Positions 48,600 to 59,970 of a stretch of 64,000 bases of DNA are shown here, one piece after another. The translations under genes were made by a program, and so were the position numbers. Source of the DNA: Sycobia sp. Sy_11 (Eukaryota > Arthropoda > Insecta > Hymenoptera > Epichrysomallidae); assembly GCA_018907035.1 (NCBI GenBank), contig JACCIC010000001.1:4818001-4882000 (forward strand). The letters run 5' to 3'. Each line of letters begins with the position of its first letter. Positions within the stretch are counted from its first letter, which is position 1. The notes below the pieces were generated by a model that saw only the letters and a program-made list of their open reading frames with translations, was not told the DNA's origin and made no database searches.

Positions 48600-49540
48600 A
48601 ACGCGCTGTGATCGGTAATTACGGTAAATCTATATCCTTCGATAAACGGTCGTAATTTTTTTATCGCTCATAACACGGCCAAGCATTCTTTCTCCATGGT
48701 CGAGTAATTTTTCGCCGCTGGAGAAACTACGCGGCTGATATATACAATCGGATGCTCTCCGTCCTCGCTCTCTTGCGTCAAAACGGCGCCGATCACATAA
48801 TTGTCGCTTTGAACCGTAAACGGCCTCGAAAAGTCAGGGCGCGCTCACACTGGAGCTTCCGTGAGCACTCGCTTCAGTGCTTCAAAGACCTCACACTGCT
48901 CTTCCCCCCATTCCCACGCCTGGCTTTTGTGCAAAAGTTACACTAACGGAATCTTAAGCTCCGAATCCCGCGGTATAAATCACGTATACCACCCCACCAT
49001 ACCTAAAAGACGGCGCAACTGTTTTTTTCGGCTCGGAATAATCAATCACCGGCGCCACCTTCTCCGAGGTGATCGAGCAGGAATCCCAGGTAAGGGATGC
49101 CCATCAGCAAAACTCACATTTTTCGCTATTTATTGCTAGCCCGACGCTCGTTAGTCTTTTCAATACCATCTCCAGCCAACGCAGTTGGTCTTCAAAATCC
49201 TCTGTTACTATGATGATGTTATCGAGGTAACAGAATATGAATGGCTCGAATTCCGGTCCGAAAAGTGTATCAATAAGCCTCTGGAAAGTCATAGGCGCAT
49301 TTGTCAAACCGAACGGGATTGGCACGAACTGCCACAACCCTCATCCCGGAATCGCGAAGGTTGTATATTTTCGACTTGACTCCTTCATCGGCACCTGAAA
49401 ATAAGCCTGTCTCAAATCGATTTTCGTCAGTATCTCGCTCTCCGCAATTTGTCTAATATCGCATCTATATTTGGGATAGGGTAAGCATCTTTACGCGTTA
49501 CTTTGTTCAGATCCCGCAAATCGATGTAAAACGATTAAAA
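48600..49540 (-). pseudogene. Ty3/gypsy pol relic: reverse transcriptase and RNase H
   Basis: Minus-strand reverse-transcriptase blocks: DLRDLNKVTRKDAYPIPNID, LTKIDLRQAYFQV, PFGLTNAPMTFQRLID, then FCYLDNIIIV where the catalytic YLDD has become YLDN, and VGLAINSEKCEFC. After a stop near 49104 the connection and RNase H follow: LLGMVGWYTRFIP, WEWGEEQCEVFEALKRVL, FTVQSDNYVIGAVL, KNYSTMEKECLAVLWAIKK, VITDHSALR. Integrase is missing: RNase H runs into a polypurine tract. Stops, frameshifts and the YLDN change make it inactive. Gag and protease are also absent. Confidence 0.85.
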
Positions 49541-49770
49541 TTCTGACAAGATTCTGTTACTAGAAATTTGATGAAAAGTACAATTTATTGCAAATGAAAA
49601 CTGGCTTTCAACTGATTTCAAATTGATTTCAAATAATTTTTTTCATAAATGATTTTATTATTACAGTAGATCTGAACTGATTTTAAAAGATTTTCAAATG
49701 ACTCGCGGAAAAGAGACGAATGATTTCACAAAGTTAACAGGTCCCCAGTACAATTTTATATGGGTAAAAC

Positions 49771-50094
49771 CATAGACTTATATATTAGACTGCGCGCTCT
49801 GGGAACAGAGTTGAAGCCTAAACCAGAATGAGAGAACAATACAAGGAGTCATGTTGTCTCTCTCTTAGAAACGAGGAAGTAGGGAGAAAAGGAAAGTAGC
49901 AGAACAGTAGCAGTAGAAATATACGTAGCAAAAATGTACATTTCTCCTATACTCTATACCATTATTATGGTTAGGCTGCCTCCCTACTCTTTCCCCAGAG
50001 CAAGAGAGAAAGTACGACTCTAGGCCTATCTCTGTCTTTCAATATGGGCTTCAGAGCGTCCGTTTGAAAGTGCGGTCTAATATGTAAGTCTATG
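49771..50094. mobile_element. MITE with terminal inverted repeats
   Basis: 324 bp. CATAGACTTATATATTAGAC at 49771 and its near-complement ending at 50094 (right end, reversed: CATAGACTTACATATTAGAC) are TIRs of about 24 bp. A second inverted pair lies just inside (GCGCTCTG...GAAGCC / GGCTTCAGAGC). Richer in GC than its surroundings and without a long open frame. Confidence 0.75.
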
Positions 50095-51175
50095 ATAATA
50101 CCTGATAAAATATACATAAATACTAATAAATTTCTATTATATTGTATAGTCTCGGATAGATTGTATATATAAGAGGACATATATAAGAGGATATATATGC
50201 AGGGTGGAGCGTTTGTTGCGCTCAAAGCCTATGGACGGAAGATAGCGACGCAGGCGGCTTTTGGCAATTACCGTCACAATATATATATATGGCTTATGGC
50301 TGTTTTTATTGAATATCATTTTACTTTAATAAATAAATTATAGCGATATACATTAGTAATGGCATATTATAATTTAGTGTGTAGAATAAATCGAGTACAA
50401 CATCGACACCGCATATCGTGCTGCAGTTAGGAAGGTAGTTCTATGTACGAATGCAGTTAACGCTCTTAAGCGTTAGCTCTTAGTCAGTTCCAGCAACGAC
50501 CAGTAGGTGATGATCTAATTGAATTGCAAAACATTGATTAAATTATTTTAATATTAAGTTAGTTTCCAGTGTAAGAGGAGTGAGTACACATTGTTATTGG
50601 TTACTTATCAATTTTTATTTGAAACAGTTAATTTAAAAAAATTTTTAAATAATTTATATTAATATATATCTATATATACCATTTCATAACCAAGTGAAAA
50701 TTTCAGTATAAATAGTTAGGAATAAGTCAATATAAATTGTATTTTTTGTTCTATATTAAACGAATATACAGTTTTTAAATATTTAAGTATATAAGTAACA
50801 AAATTGAAGTTAATCTGTTGGGGTCCCTATTTCTTACGTCAACAAGACAATAACCCCCTTAAAACTATTATTCATTTTTAACCTGATTAAATAGCGATAA
50901 AACTTCGAAATTTAAAATCCAAATTCAAAATTTTATTTCTAATTATCAAAATTACAATTATTACTTTAGGCCATTTATTCCCATTAGCGATTCTACTGAT
51001 TCTTCACGCAGTAATGTATAATTTTCTTTATATGAATAAAATTTTTAAATTATTTTATTTAAATTATTCGATTGTTTTTTTGCAGTACAGGGAGGAATTG
51101 AAAATTTTACTTTTTTAAATTGCTACGTGTAAAAAATGAAATTTCAAGTTTCCCAAATGCTGCTTTTTCTGTTAT
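50095..51175. other. Intergenic, nothing firm
   Basis: A small tandem of AAGAGGA.ATAT units at 50170-50200 and a hairpin TAACGCT-CTTA-AGCGTTA at 50458-50475. No gene found. Confidence 0.35.
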
Positions 51176-51515
51176 TGATCTTTTTAGTCCTTGAAGATGA
51201 ACCTAGAAGTTTGGAGCGTCGGACATCAAAGATGAATTTAAATATAAAATAGTAGGGGCACTCAGGTTATCCTTTGCTCACATAGAATATAGCTTATTGT
51301 TTGTATTTTATTATATTTTATATTTTATTATTTTTAATTTTATTTTGATTATTTTTCATTTTGAATCTAATTCTAATTTATTGTTAGAAGTAAGTTCTAT
51401 TTGAGATTCTTCAAAGTTGCTCATGAACAAGGACAGTCTGGCTCTCATTAATTTAGTATAATATATTATAGAATAAATACTGTAAGACTGATAAAAAAAT
51501 ATTTATTAATTTTAA
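51176..51515 (+). mobile_element. Old Penelope-like derivative
   Basis: A degenerate hammerhead-like stretch (TAGTCCTTGAAGATGAACC... GCGTCGGACATC, 51187-51230), the AAGGACAGTCTGGCTCTCAT block near 51431 and the right terminus ACTGTAAGACTGATAAAAAA (51480) then TATTTATTAATTTT. Too divergent for a functional ribozyme. Confidence 0.55.
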
Positions 51516-51763
51516 TAATCTGGTGACGCAAAATTTTTTCTACCATTCGAAAAATTGTAATTTCAAGATTTTTCAATTCTGATAGATTTAGGAAAACTGC
51601 AGAACTATGTTAAGCTAATTCTTGAAATCGAATGTAGATTATTAGTTAAATAGATATGTATTACAAAATAAAATGTAATACGTTAAATATTTTATTATTT
51701 TAAATAAATATGTAAAAAGCTATTTATTAAAAATGCAGAAATATATCGTTAGTGTAAGTAACC

Positions 51764-51822
<59 letters not shown>

Positions 51823-52864
51823 CTATGTTTTTATTGAATATCATCTTACTTTCATAATTACTCAACTTAAAATTGGCAGAATTTTGTAAAAATAATCAAT
51901 AATCTAATCAAGATCTTTTGGAATACTGGCTCGAATTGCAACAGTGAGAAATAAGAAAGGAAAAGAGCTTCAGATGAAAAGAAAAAAATTTATGATGAAA
52001 TAAGAAAGTTGATGCTACAAAGAAAAAAAATTAAAATCGAAAAAGAAGATAGATATTAAGTTTTTTAAATAAAATTCATTCATTGTTTAACTTAGATACT
52101 TAAGTACTTACAGTTCAAATGTTACCAAATATAATACCATAGATGTTGTTTATTTCTATTTTTTATCATAATAAATATAAATCTTGTTATTAAAACTATT
52201 TAACTATATTTGTGTTGTAATAAATCAGTACTTACTTTTATCGTGCCAAATAATATTTAAATTAATATATAAATTATATATTCTCGTGCTAAATTATATA
52301 TAATTACTTATCGGGGCAGAGGAATTCGTACTATGGGTCAAATGTTTCTGGTTAGTTATTTTTTGGGACAAACGTATATTTTCGAATATTCTACGAATAA
52401 TCATATAAATCAAATTTTTTGGAGCTGCTATTGATAAAATATTTTATCTAGTTTATGAAATATTCAAGGAATTTTGAAAATGTAATCAATTTATTCTGTA
52501 ATTGATTAATTTAACGAGCAGCTTTAACTAGTTACTTATTGGTACTTTTACCTTATGTAAGATATATATTATATTTTAAATTAATTACAGCAAATATTTA
52601 GTTCGTAACGCCAATTGAAATAGAAGCAAAAAAATGGTCTGCGATATAGCAACTTTTTGAAGTGAAATCTAAGATTGTAAGATTTTGAAACCGATGCTGA
52701 GATAGCATCTTTTTATGGGAGCGATAATAGGTAAAATTATCAACAGGAATATATATTTAAACATAGAGTATTTGTCACATAGATATTGAACTCTTTAATA
52801 AATCGGTTACATTATTATTTCGGGCGAAGCTAAGAGGGGGAATGTTAATATATATAATTATACA

Positions 52865-52867
<3 letters not shown>
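51516..52867. other. Intergenic with a microsatellite and a repeat fragment
   Basis: (AT)n at 51769-51820. At 51940-52056 a lysine-rich coding-like remnant (KRASDEKKKIYDEIRKLML) occurs, of unknown origin. 52740-52855 resembles 27880-27995. Confidence 0.35.
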
Positions 52868-52907
<40 letters not shown>

Positions 52908-52945
52908 GTGTGTGTGTGGGTTTGGGTGTGTGCGTGTGTGTAAAA
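52868..52945. repeat. Compound (TA)n(TG)n microsatellite
   Basis: TA units to about 52906, followed by degenerate TG units. Confidence 0.9.
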
Positions 52946-53144
52946 ATAATATAATTTATTTAATAATATTCATTATAAGCTCATAACATTATTGACAATA
53001 CAGCAATAATTGACATCTGCAATTGTCCGCCATGTTTTGCTGTCAAATTTTGCTTGAAATTTATCGAATAATTGTACAGTATCTGACACCAATACAAATA
53101 TTTGCAAGTGGCATGTGCTACTGAGAATTCCGCATAATACGCTT

Positions 53145-53284
53145 ACTCAATATTATCTGGGTATACAATAAATAAATACCGGTTTAGTAAGTAAGTTTTC
53201 TATCAAACTGCAGGTTTCTACTTTATGATTGATCAGTACACTCTGTCGGCTGCTTGCTTTTACGGTACCCAGATAATATTGAGT
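53145..53284. repeat. 19-bp perfect inverted repeat
   Basis: ACTCAATATTATCTGGGTA at 53145-53163 and its exact complement at 53266-53284, with a 102-bp spacer. It overlaps the unidentified minus-strand frame. Confidence 0.8.
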
Positions 53285-53484
53285 CCGCAGATTATCGACA
53301 GATTCCACGCTTGCAAGCGGCTTGAAATCGCTGTTTCTGCTTGCCGGGTACCATACAATAAGCGCGTAGGTTTCGCTCAAAATTACGCCGGCGTAATAAG
53401 TGTGAAATCTGCGCGTATATTTGTACGCGTTGTCGATAGATTGCAAGGATTTTTTGTGGATATTGCCGCTAAGCTCGGTCGATA
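53153..53484 (-). CDS. Unidentified coding-like open frame
   Basis: About 110 codons open on the minus strand from TTATCGACC (53484) to the stop at 53153, in a GC-enriched island. The translation has balanced, protein-like composition (for example IDNAYKYTRRFHTYYAGVI and ALIVWYPASRNSDFKPLASV). I do not recognise a family. There is no clear start codon upstream and no splice signal that I trust. Its 3' part overlaps one arm of a 19-bp inverted repeat (53145-53163 / 53266-53284). It may be a fragment of a host gene, a transposon or an integrated virus; none is shown. Confidence 0.3.
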
Positions 53485-53820
53485 AATTAAATTTATATGC
53501 TTTTTTATTTTTTTATTATTCTATATTTTTTATGTTTTTTATGAACAAAAAAAATAATATATTATATTTATAAAAAAAAGTTTTTATTGATAAATAATTT
53601 TATAATTTATTTGTAAATTACAAAATCACTAAACTAAAAATAACATTACAAATTTTCACATAAATTTTTTCCAGATATGTATATTATTTATAAATATTAT
53701 TACATATTTTACTACAGTTTAATAAAAAGAAATAAGCATTTGAGAATTTTATTTACTTTAATAATTATTTTAAACTTTTAAATTATAATTAATAGCAAAA
53801 CTAAACAAATTAAAATTAAA

Positions 53821-54130
53821 AATTGTACTTATGTCGAATGTCCTGAATTACATCAATAAATATTTTTTATCGGTCTTACAGTCTTACATAATAAATGAAA
53901 TAAAAATAATAAAAAAAATTTTCTTTGTTCGTAAAGGACAACTTGACTACTCCTATCAGCTTAAATTAAAATTCATCCTTGGTGTCTGACGTTTCTAACC
54001 GCTACGATTCATGTTCAGGAACTAATAATTTAGTTCCTGAGGATGAACGAATTTCTGAGGACGCCAAAGGTAACTTTAAATTTAAGGTGACGAGGACAGT
54101 CAGGGTTGTCCTTTACTAACATACAATATT
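53821..54130 (-). mobile_element. Penelope-like derivative with head-to-head degenerate ribozymes
   Basis: Left terminus TTGTACTTATGTCGAATG and ATCGGTCTTACAGTC. A minus-strand hammerhead-like stretch at 53985-54030 (TTCCTGAACATGAA...GAAACGTCAGACACC) and a plus-strand one at 54031-54080 (AGTTCCTGAGGATGAACG... GGACGCC) meet at a small palindrome (TAGTTCCTGA). Then the GGACAGTCAGGGTTGTCCTT block. Cores carry insertions, so they are relics. Confidence 0.6.
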
Positions 54131-54242
54131 GTGTTTATTACTTTTAGTTTATTTATTATGTTTCTGTTATTTTATTATTATATAATAATAAAATAACATA
54201 TTTTATATTTTCTAGTTTATCATTTTTTAAAATGAAATAGTT

Positions 54243-54492
54243 CGTTCTCCTCCTCTTCTTCTTCTTATTCTTCTTCTTCTTCTTCTGGAACCTCCACCTT
54301 TTCTATTAATTGATGGTCCCCATCAATGAGACACCGTTTTGCTCTTGGCTCTTCATTTCAGCGAATTGTTCTTTTTTTCTTAGGCTCTCTTTTGCGCTTT
54401 TGAGCGCTTTATTCATAGCTAATACAAATTCAAAATTTGTAGGTTTGGTAGCTAAGTTGACATTTGCTGTCAATGTCTCTATAATATAATAA

Positions 54493-54534
<42 letters not shown>

Positions 54535-54873
54535 GTATATTTTAAATATATTATTATAATGAAAGAAATATTAAAAAATATCTTCGCATGCATCAGCAAA
54601 CTTAGTTTTTCCAAGAGCTTTTTTGCTGAGTTTTGCCGAGCCTTTCCACGTTATGTGCTCTAATAATTCTTTTTTCAGTTCAAAACTATTTTTAACATAA
54701 CTAACAGTCAAATCAATTATATTCACGACTCCAAGGGATGCTAGAAATTGAATCTGAAAAAATTGTATTTTAATATATAAATAAATATTAAGTATTTCTG
54801 AAATATTATTTACTCTCACAACTGAATCATACAATTCATCATCATCATCGACAAATGATATAAGCTGATTCAC
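54243..54873 (-). pseudogene. DUF4806-like gene fragment
   Basis: Minus strand. The first exon part, 54820-54873 (NQLISFVDDDDELYDSV), ends at GTGAGA; a 66-bp intron ends in TTTTTTCAG; the next exon, 54571-54753, reads IQFLASLGVVNIIDLTVSYV...LLEHITWKG..., resembling the DUF4806 pattern (a laslGG-type block, then a WKG block). A further coding-like piece follows at 54306-54490 (LRKKEQFAEM, then after a frameshift RCLIDGDHQLIEKVEVPEEE). No donor joins these two, and a (AT)n tract (54498-54530) separates them, so the locus looks broken. DUF4806 proteins occur in insect multicopy families; their function is unknown to me. Confidence 0.5.
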
Positions 54874-55929
54874 GTTTTAGAATGTTAGGCAATCCGGACG
54901 ATCTGTCACTATTGTTGACTTCGTTTTTAATAATTTATTTAAATTATTATTTATTCTACAAAGGAAAATATTTAGATAAATTATATAAAATTTTATCTAT
55001 AATATTTTAATATTTTAAATTTTAGAATATTATATAATATTATTATAATATCATATCACCGTAACATACTCATTTATAAAGATAAAGCGTGTTTTTGTTT
55101 GTATCCGGTAAACACAAAAACTACTGCACTGATTACTCTAAAATTCAAAATATACATTCTATAAATCGTTTTACATTCCTCAATAAATTAATTAATGATC
55201 TTAGCAGTCAGTTTCATCAGCTGTCAGTAGGTGGCGTCTTAAATCACGAATATCAACTTAATGTAATCACCATAAAGTATTATACCAAACCAGCTCATTT
55301 GAATGATATATATATTATAATATATATTATATTATATATTATATAATATATATATATATATATATATCATTGTTTCAAGCGAAAAATACATTCAGATTTT
55401 TGCAATTCTAAAAATTATTATAAATAAACTTACATATATTGTAGAACAAGATGGAAAAAGAATTTTAGATAAAAGAGTTGTTTTTATAATCACATTCTCT
55501 ATCAATATGGAAAGATTTGTTAAACATCAGACGATGTGTTTGTTTGATTTTGGTTTTGTCTTGAGTGTTTTTCGAACGCTGTTGATCAGTAGTGATGAGC
55601 TGGTTTAAGCATTGCATTAAGTGAAAACTATAAATAAATATCAAATTTCAACACTGACAAGAAAAAGAAGAAAAAATAGTTACATATGTAATATTAAGAT
55701 CTTACGAATGCACAATACAAGAGTATTAGACAAGTAATTTTTAATTTGCAAATATTTTATATTTTTATATTTGTAACGATTAATATTAATAACGTATATT
55801 TTAGTTGTACATTCGTATGAGCTGTTTAATGATATATGTGGGTTATTATTATATTATATATACCATATTATTTGATTATTTTGAATTATAAAAATTTCAT
55901 AAATTGAAAATTAAAATATGATAAATATA
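54874..55929. other. Intergenic, nothing recognised
   Basis: AT-rich with TA-rich palindromic sequence at 55308-55370. The frame at 55089-55346 matches nothing I know. Confidence 0.35.
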
Positions 55930-57000
55930 TTTTCAGGTAAAATTTTTATTAAATTTAGTACATAATCGAGGATGATATAAATCATAAAAACATTTAAAAC
56001 ATAAAAATTTTCTACACCATAAACACTGTATAACATAGTTTTTTAAGCATTTGCAAATATTCTTCACCCTATTTTGCAAACAAACGTATTTAACATTGGA
56101 AAACACTTCTCTATCATCAATCAGTTTTGCCGCACACCAGGCATATTTTATCATATTTTATTATCAATAATGGTGATGATAACTGGTTGTACACCAGCGA
56201 ATGAATTTATATTGCGTTTGCACGTTTATTAATTTGACACTTTTCTTCAATAGGTACCTAGGATTTTGCAATTCTTTTATAAATAATTTCAGTTGTCTGA
56301 TAGTACGCATCTAGAGGTTGATTATATGCTGTATATCTAGATGGAATTATCTCTATCTGAAATGTTTCGTCGTTCTTTCTATTTTCACAAATTTTAAAAT
56401 CATTTTCAACTTCGACTGTTTTTTCCTTTTGTGTTCCAAAGTAGGTAGGCAAATTCACTCGATACTCACAGTCTATTTGATCGATATTGATCACATAATC
56501 TTTATCATATTTGGTAATAATTTTTGAGCATCTTAATCAAAATTCTTCTGATACTTTTTTGAACATTTTCAAAGATCTTTGAATGGGTATTATGTATCTG
56601 GTCACTTTTCTTTGTCTGATATTCAATTTCTGTTTAAATCTCTTTACCCACGACAAAGATGCACTAAATTGGAAATTAATAGAATTCTACTGTTTCAAAG
56701 CTTAAAGTGACCACTCATGCAAATTTCTTGTTGTAACAGATACATTATTGTCACGAACTTCGCTAAATCTTTTGTATACCCACTGATTAATTGTTCTAAA
56801 TTTTTCTTCTGGATCACCTCCGACAATAATTTCTTTTTTCCAACGAGTTAGCTCATCCATTCAGCATAATGCTGCACCTCCATTAGCTCGAATACTGCTG
56901 AATTTCCATTTTGGATGCTCCTTCACAATATTAATTATTTCGATTTTTGTTTTAAGTGAAACAATCAATTTTGTTTTTTTTTTTTTTAGTTTCTGGTAAA
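55930..57000 (-). pseudogene. DDE transposase relic with C-terminal Cys-rich motif
   Basis: Read on the minus strand from about 56960: EIINIVKEHPKWKFSSIRANGGA, then TRWKKEIIVGGDP and FRTINQWVYKRFSEVRDNNV, then a CENP-B/pogo-type helix-turn-helix-like stretch (FSASLSWVKRFKQKLNIR). YVINIDQIDCEYR carries the first expected catalytic Asp. IPSRYTAYNQPLDAYY matches the QPLD block common in pogo/Tc1-type transposases. The end block CLKNYVIQCLWCRKFLCFKC looks like a Cys zinc-binding tail. Stops after GGAAL, HEWSL and SEEF, and missing segments in the DDE core, show it is dead. The exact superfamily is uncertain. Confidence 0.6.
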
Positions 57001-59439
57001 TATTCAGTGTTGGATTGATCTACAATAATTAAAGTGTAATGGGTTATTTATAAATTTTGAAAATTATTTAATTCTCTTATATACGAAAAATTATTATTAG
57101 AATTTAAATATATTATTTATTTTCTCAAATAATTTAAAAATTCTACTAAAATGAATAGTTATAATCAACGTACATAGAGTCTCTTCACTTTCTTGCATAA
57201 ATGAATTTTCTAGTGAAAGCTGAGATTAATTAGATACTATTTCACAAATATTATTTTATACTTCATTTGCATGAAATGAATTTTCATCCTCAACAATATG
57301 AACAGACTCAATAAATTTCCAAATCATGTCTGCGATCTCTAAGCCCAGTGTTGCGACGTTTTCACAGTAATCGCTGTCACTAGCGCTTTTGAATATAATG
57401 TCTTTATTGCACACAAATATGTTAACAAATATGAAATAAATGTGATAAATATGTATAAATATGAAGTAAATATATAATAAATAAATGATAAATTTAAAAT
57501 ACATATTAAGCAAAAAAAGAACTTTTACAAGTATTTGAATATGCACATGCGTCTTTGGCGCTGTGCATATTCTACCAACACTAGTCAATAACTGATCAAA
57601 CAACACAGTAAACATAAGGACGATGGATATAGGTTAGAAAAAGGTGACAATGAGTTGTGCTTGCCTCGAAATACATGTTAAGCTGTTTTAACCATCTGTG
57701 CGGACGAGAAATATATTTTTTTAAAGCAAATAAAGAACTTAAAATGTTTACAAATTGAGAATATTGCTAAAATCAAGTTTGCTTGAATTTAGCAATAAAT
57801 TATGAAACAAAAGTTCAATTGTCATTTGATTGGAGAGGAAAATAAAGGGACAGAGAGAGAAGAAAAACAGCTAATCAGGTATAATCTTGTATGTGATAGC
57901 TGTATCAAGTACATGGAATATAAAGAAGAAAAATTGTAGTACTTTCTTATTTTGAAAACATATTTTAAATCTGTTTTTCTTACTCTGTATCTTTTTCTTC
58001 TAAAATTTTTTTTCATAATAGTTTTCATTATATCATAATAAGCTATTTTCTTTTGTCATAAAAAATTTTTTTTTCACTCTCTAGTAACTAATTTCCAGTT
58101 ACACACCTATTTATATTACATACGGGCGAACATCGTACGCGATCCGACTTGATTACCGTGACCGCATACCTGGAGGATCACACAAAAAAAAGACTCGAAA
58201 ACCACGCGGCACAGTACTCAGCTCTGTACCCGGCGGTGGACTGGCAACAACGACGGATCCGTGGCTGGAAGAGCGGGCGCGAGTGCGTCGCTGTTGCGTC
58301 AGGAGGGAGCTTCGTCGTCGATCACTTCATTTTCTTGCTTCTCCTGCTCCTTATTCGTAGTCTCTGCTTTCTTCTAGAACCTTTCTTCTTCGTCACAATC
58401 CCTTTTTCTTTCTCTTCCTTCTTAAATATCTCTATATCCTAATACTTCACTCTCTTGCACCAGTGCTCTACTTTTGGCTTTCCTTTTTTTTCTCTCACGC
58501 TCTACACTTCATTCTGTATTACACCTTCTCTCTAACTCTTCTTTCTCGCGCTTTCTTGGCGATCCAGGAAAAGTGACGTGCTAGTCGCGCGGTTCTGATC
58601 AATTTTCCGAGCAAATGAAGAAAGGGGGCATGTAATAAGGTTCTTTTTCTTCTTTTTGATATTTAGTTCTTCACATTGTATAATGCACTTGTCATCGAAG
58701 AAACCAAGTCGCAATCTTTTTGTCTTAGGAAAATTACGACAATACTGTGAATAAAACTATCTTATAACCTCATTATTGTTATTACTTAGTGATGGACGAT
58801 TCTACTCGATTCTTTAAAAGAGAGCTGATTTTAATAGGTGTATTGTAATTGATGCTTCTATTTTTTTTGTAGTTGAGCAACATAATAAACTGTGTTTTAT
58901 TATTATCATTGATATGGTTACACTGATTTTTTATTAAATAAGTATTGACTATATTTTAATACATTTTATTTTAATAAATATTTAAATTTTAAAACGTATT
59001 TTTAATATATCATTTAATTTATTATGCCTTTACTATTTTTATTTTATTATTTATTTTACATCAAAGTATCATATTCCATATACTGAATAATTGATTTCAT
59101 GAATAAGTTAATTTCAATGGTAAAGTTATTCAGAATAATATAAAATCTTAGTATCAATCTTCGCAAACATTAAATTTCTGACATTTCAAACCTGATTATA
59201 AGTTATATGTGAACGCGATCAAATGTTTATAGATGCTTACTGGCGATGGTTTACTTGTGAAACGATTATCCATTAATAAACGTCAGTAAGTCAGAAAACT
59301 GTTTCTGACCATCTTGCAGTTCAAAAACTGTTCATAACATTTATATAGCATAATATACAACTGCTGGGAGGTTTATAAGAGAATAAAAGTATACATCGTT
59401 TATATTAATTATAGAATTTTAATATAAGAACTTAAGCAG
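57001..59439. other. Intergenic, with a GC-rich patch of unknown nature
   Basis: Mostly AT-rich. 58130-58330 is GC-enriched with an open plus-strand frame (58149-58442, for example WQQRRIRGWKSGRECVAVA) that becomes a T/C-rich tract; I recognise no domain. Frames at 57256-57615 and 57822-58028 are low-complexity. Confidence 0.35.
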
Positions 59440-59970
59440 AAATATATGAAACGACAGTCACCTTACTATACAAACGAGATACGAATGAATGCTCGCGCGC
59501 TCATACAGCGCCTTATATCTACTCGCAGTAGCCCATATGGCGGGTCAAATTTCGGGTGATATGCCTCACTCGTTGATCGCAGCCTAAAATACTTCGCGCA
59601 GCCGGACGGCCGGAAAACCCGAGGTGGTAATCCGAGACGGTCCATACTTCTTTCAACATTCTCGAGATTTTCATAAATTTAAAATACAGTCACCTTATTT
59701 GTGAATTTGTAGAGTAGATCTTCCAAAAGAAAATTTCCGAATTTTCCGTCACAGCATAGATCAACTGCTTTTATGGAAGCATAACCTATTAAACCTCGTT
59801 CGTAAATCCTCAAGATTTTCCTCTAGCCAGTATTTGACTACCTTATTTTTAAAACATATAAACGCCAGTTTTCAGATAAATCTTCGGTTTTACCCGCCAT
59901 GGTACGGATCCAGTGCATACCTTAGTCGTATACAATTTTGTGGCCTTTAACAAAGGTTCGTTCGCGATCT
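59440..59970 (-). repeat. Dispersed LTR-like repeat, copy 3
   Basis: Opposite orientation to copies 1 and 2. On the minus strand: GATCGCGAACGAACC, TTAAAGGCC, GGCGGGTAAAACCGAAGAT, GGTTATGCTTCCATAAAAGC, TGTGACGGAAAATTCGG, CGGCTGCGCGAAG, TAGGCTGCGATC, then a TATA-like ATATAAGG near 59510-59520 followed by GCGCGCGAGC. The same order of blocks and the same TATA position as the other copies. Confidence 0.55.

Noticed and set aside
47695..48611. Many frames of 60-147 residues on both strands
   Set aside because: They fall in the GC-rich LTR-like block of the gypsy relic and contradict each other; none continues the pol frame.
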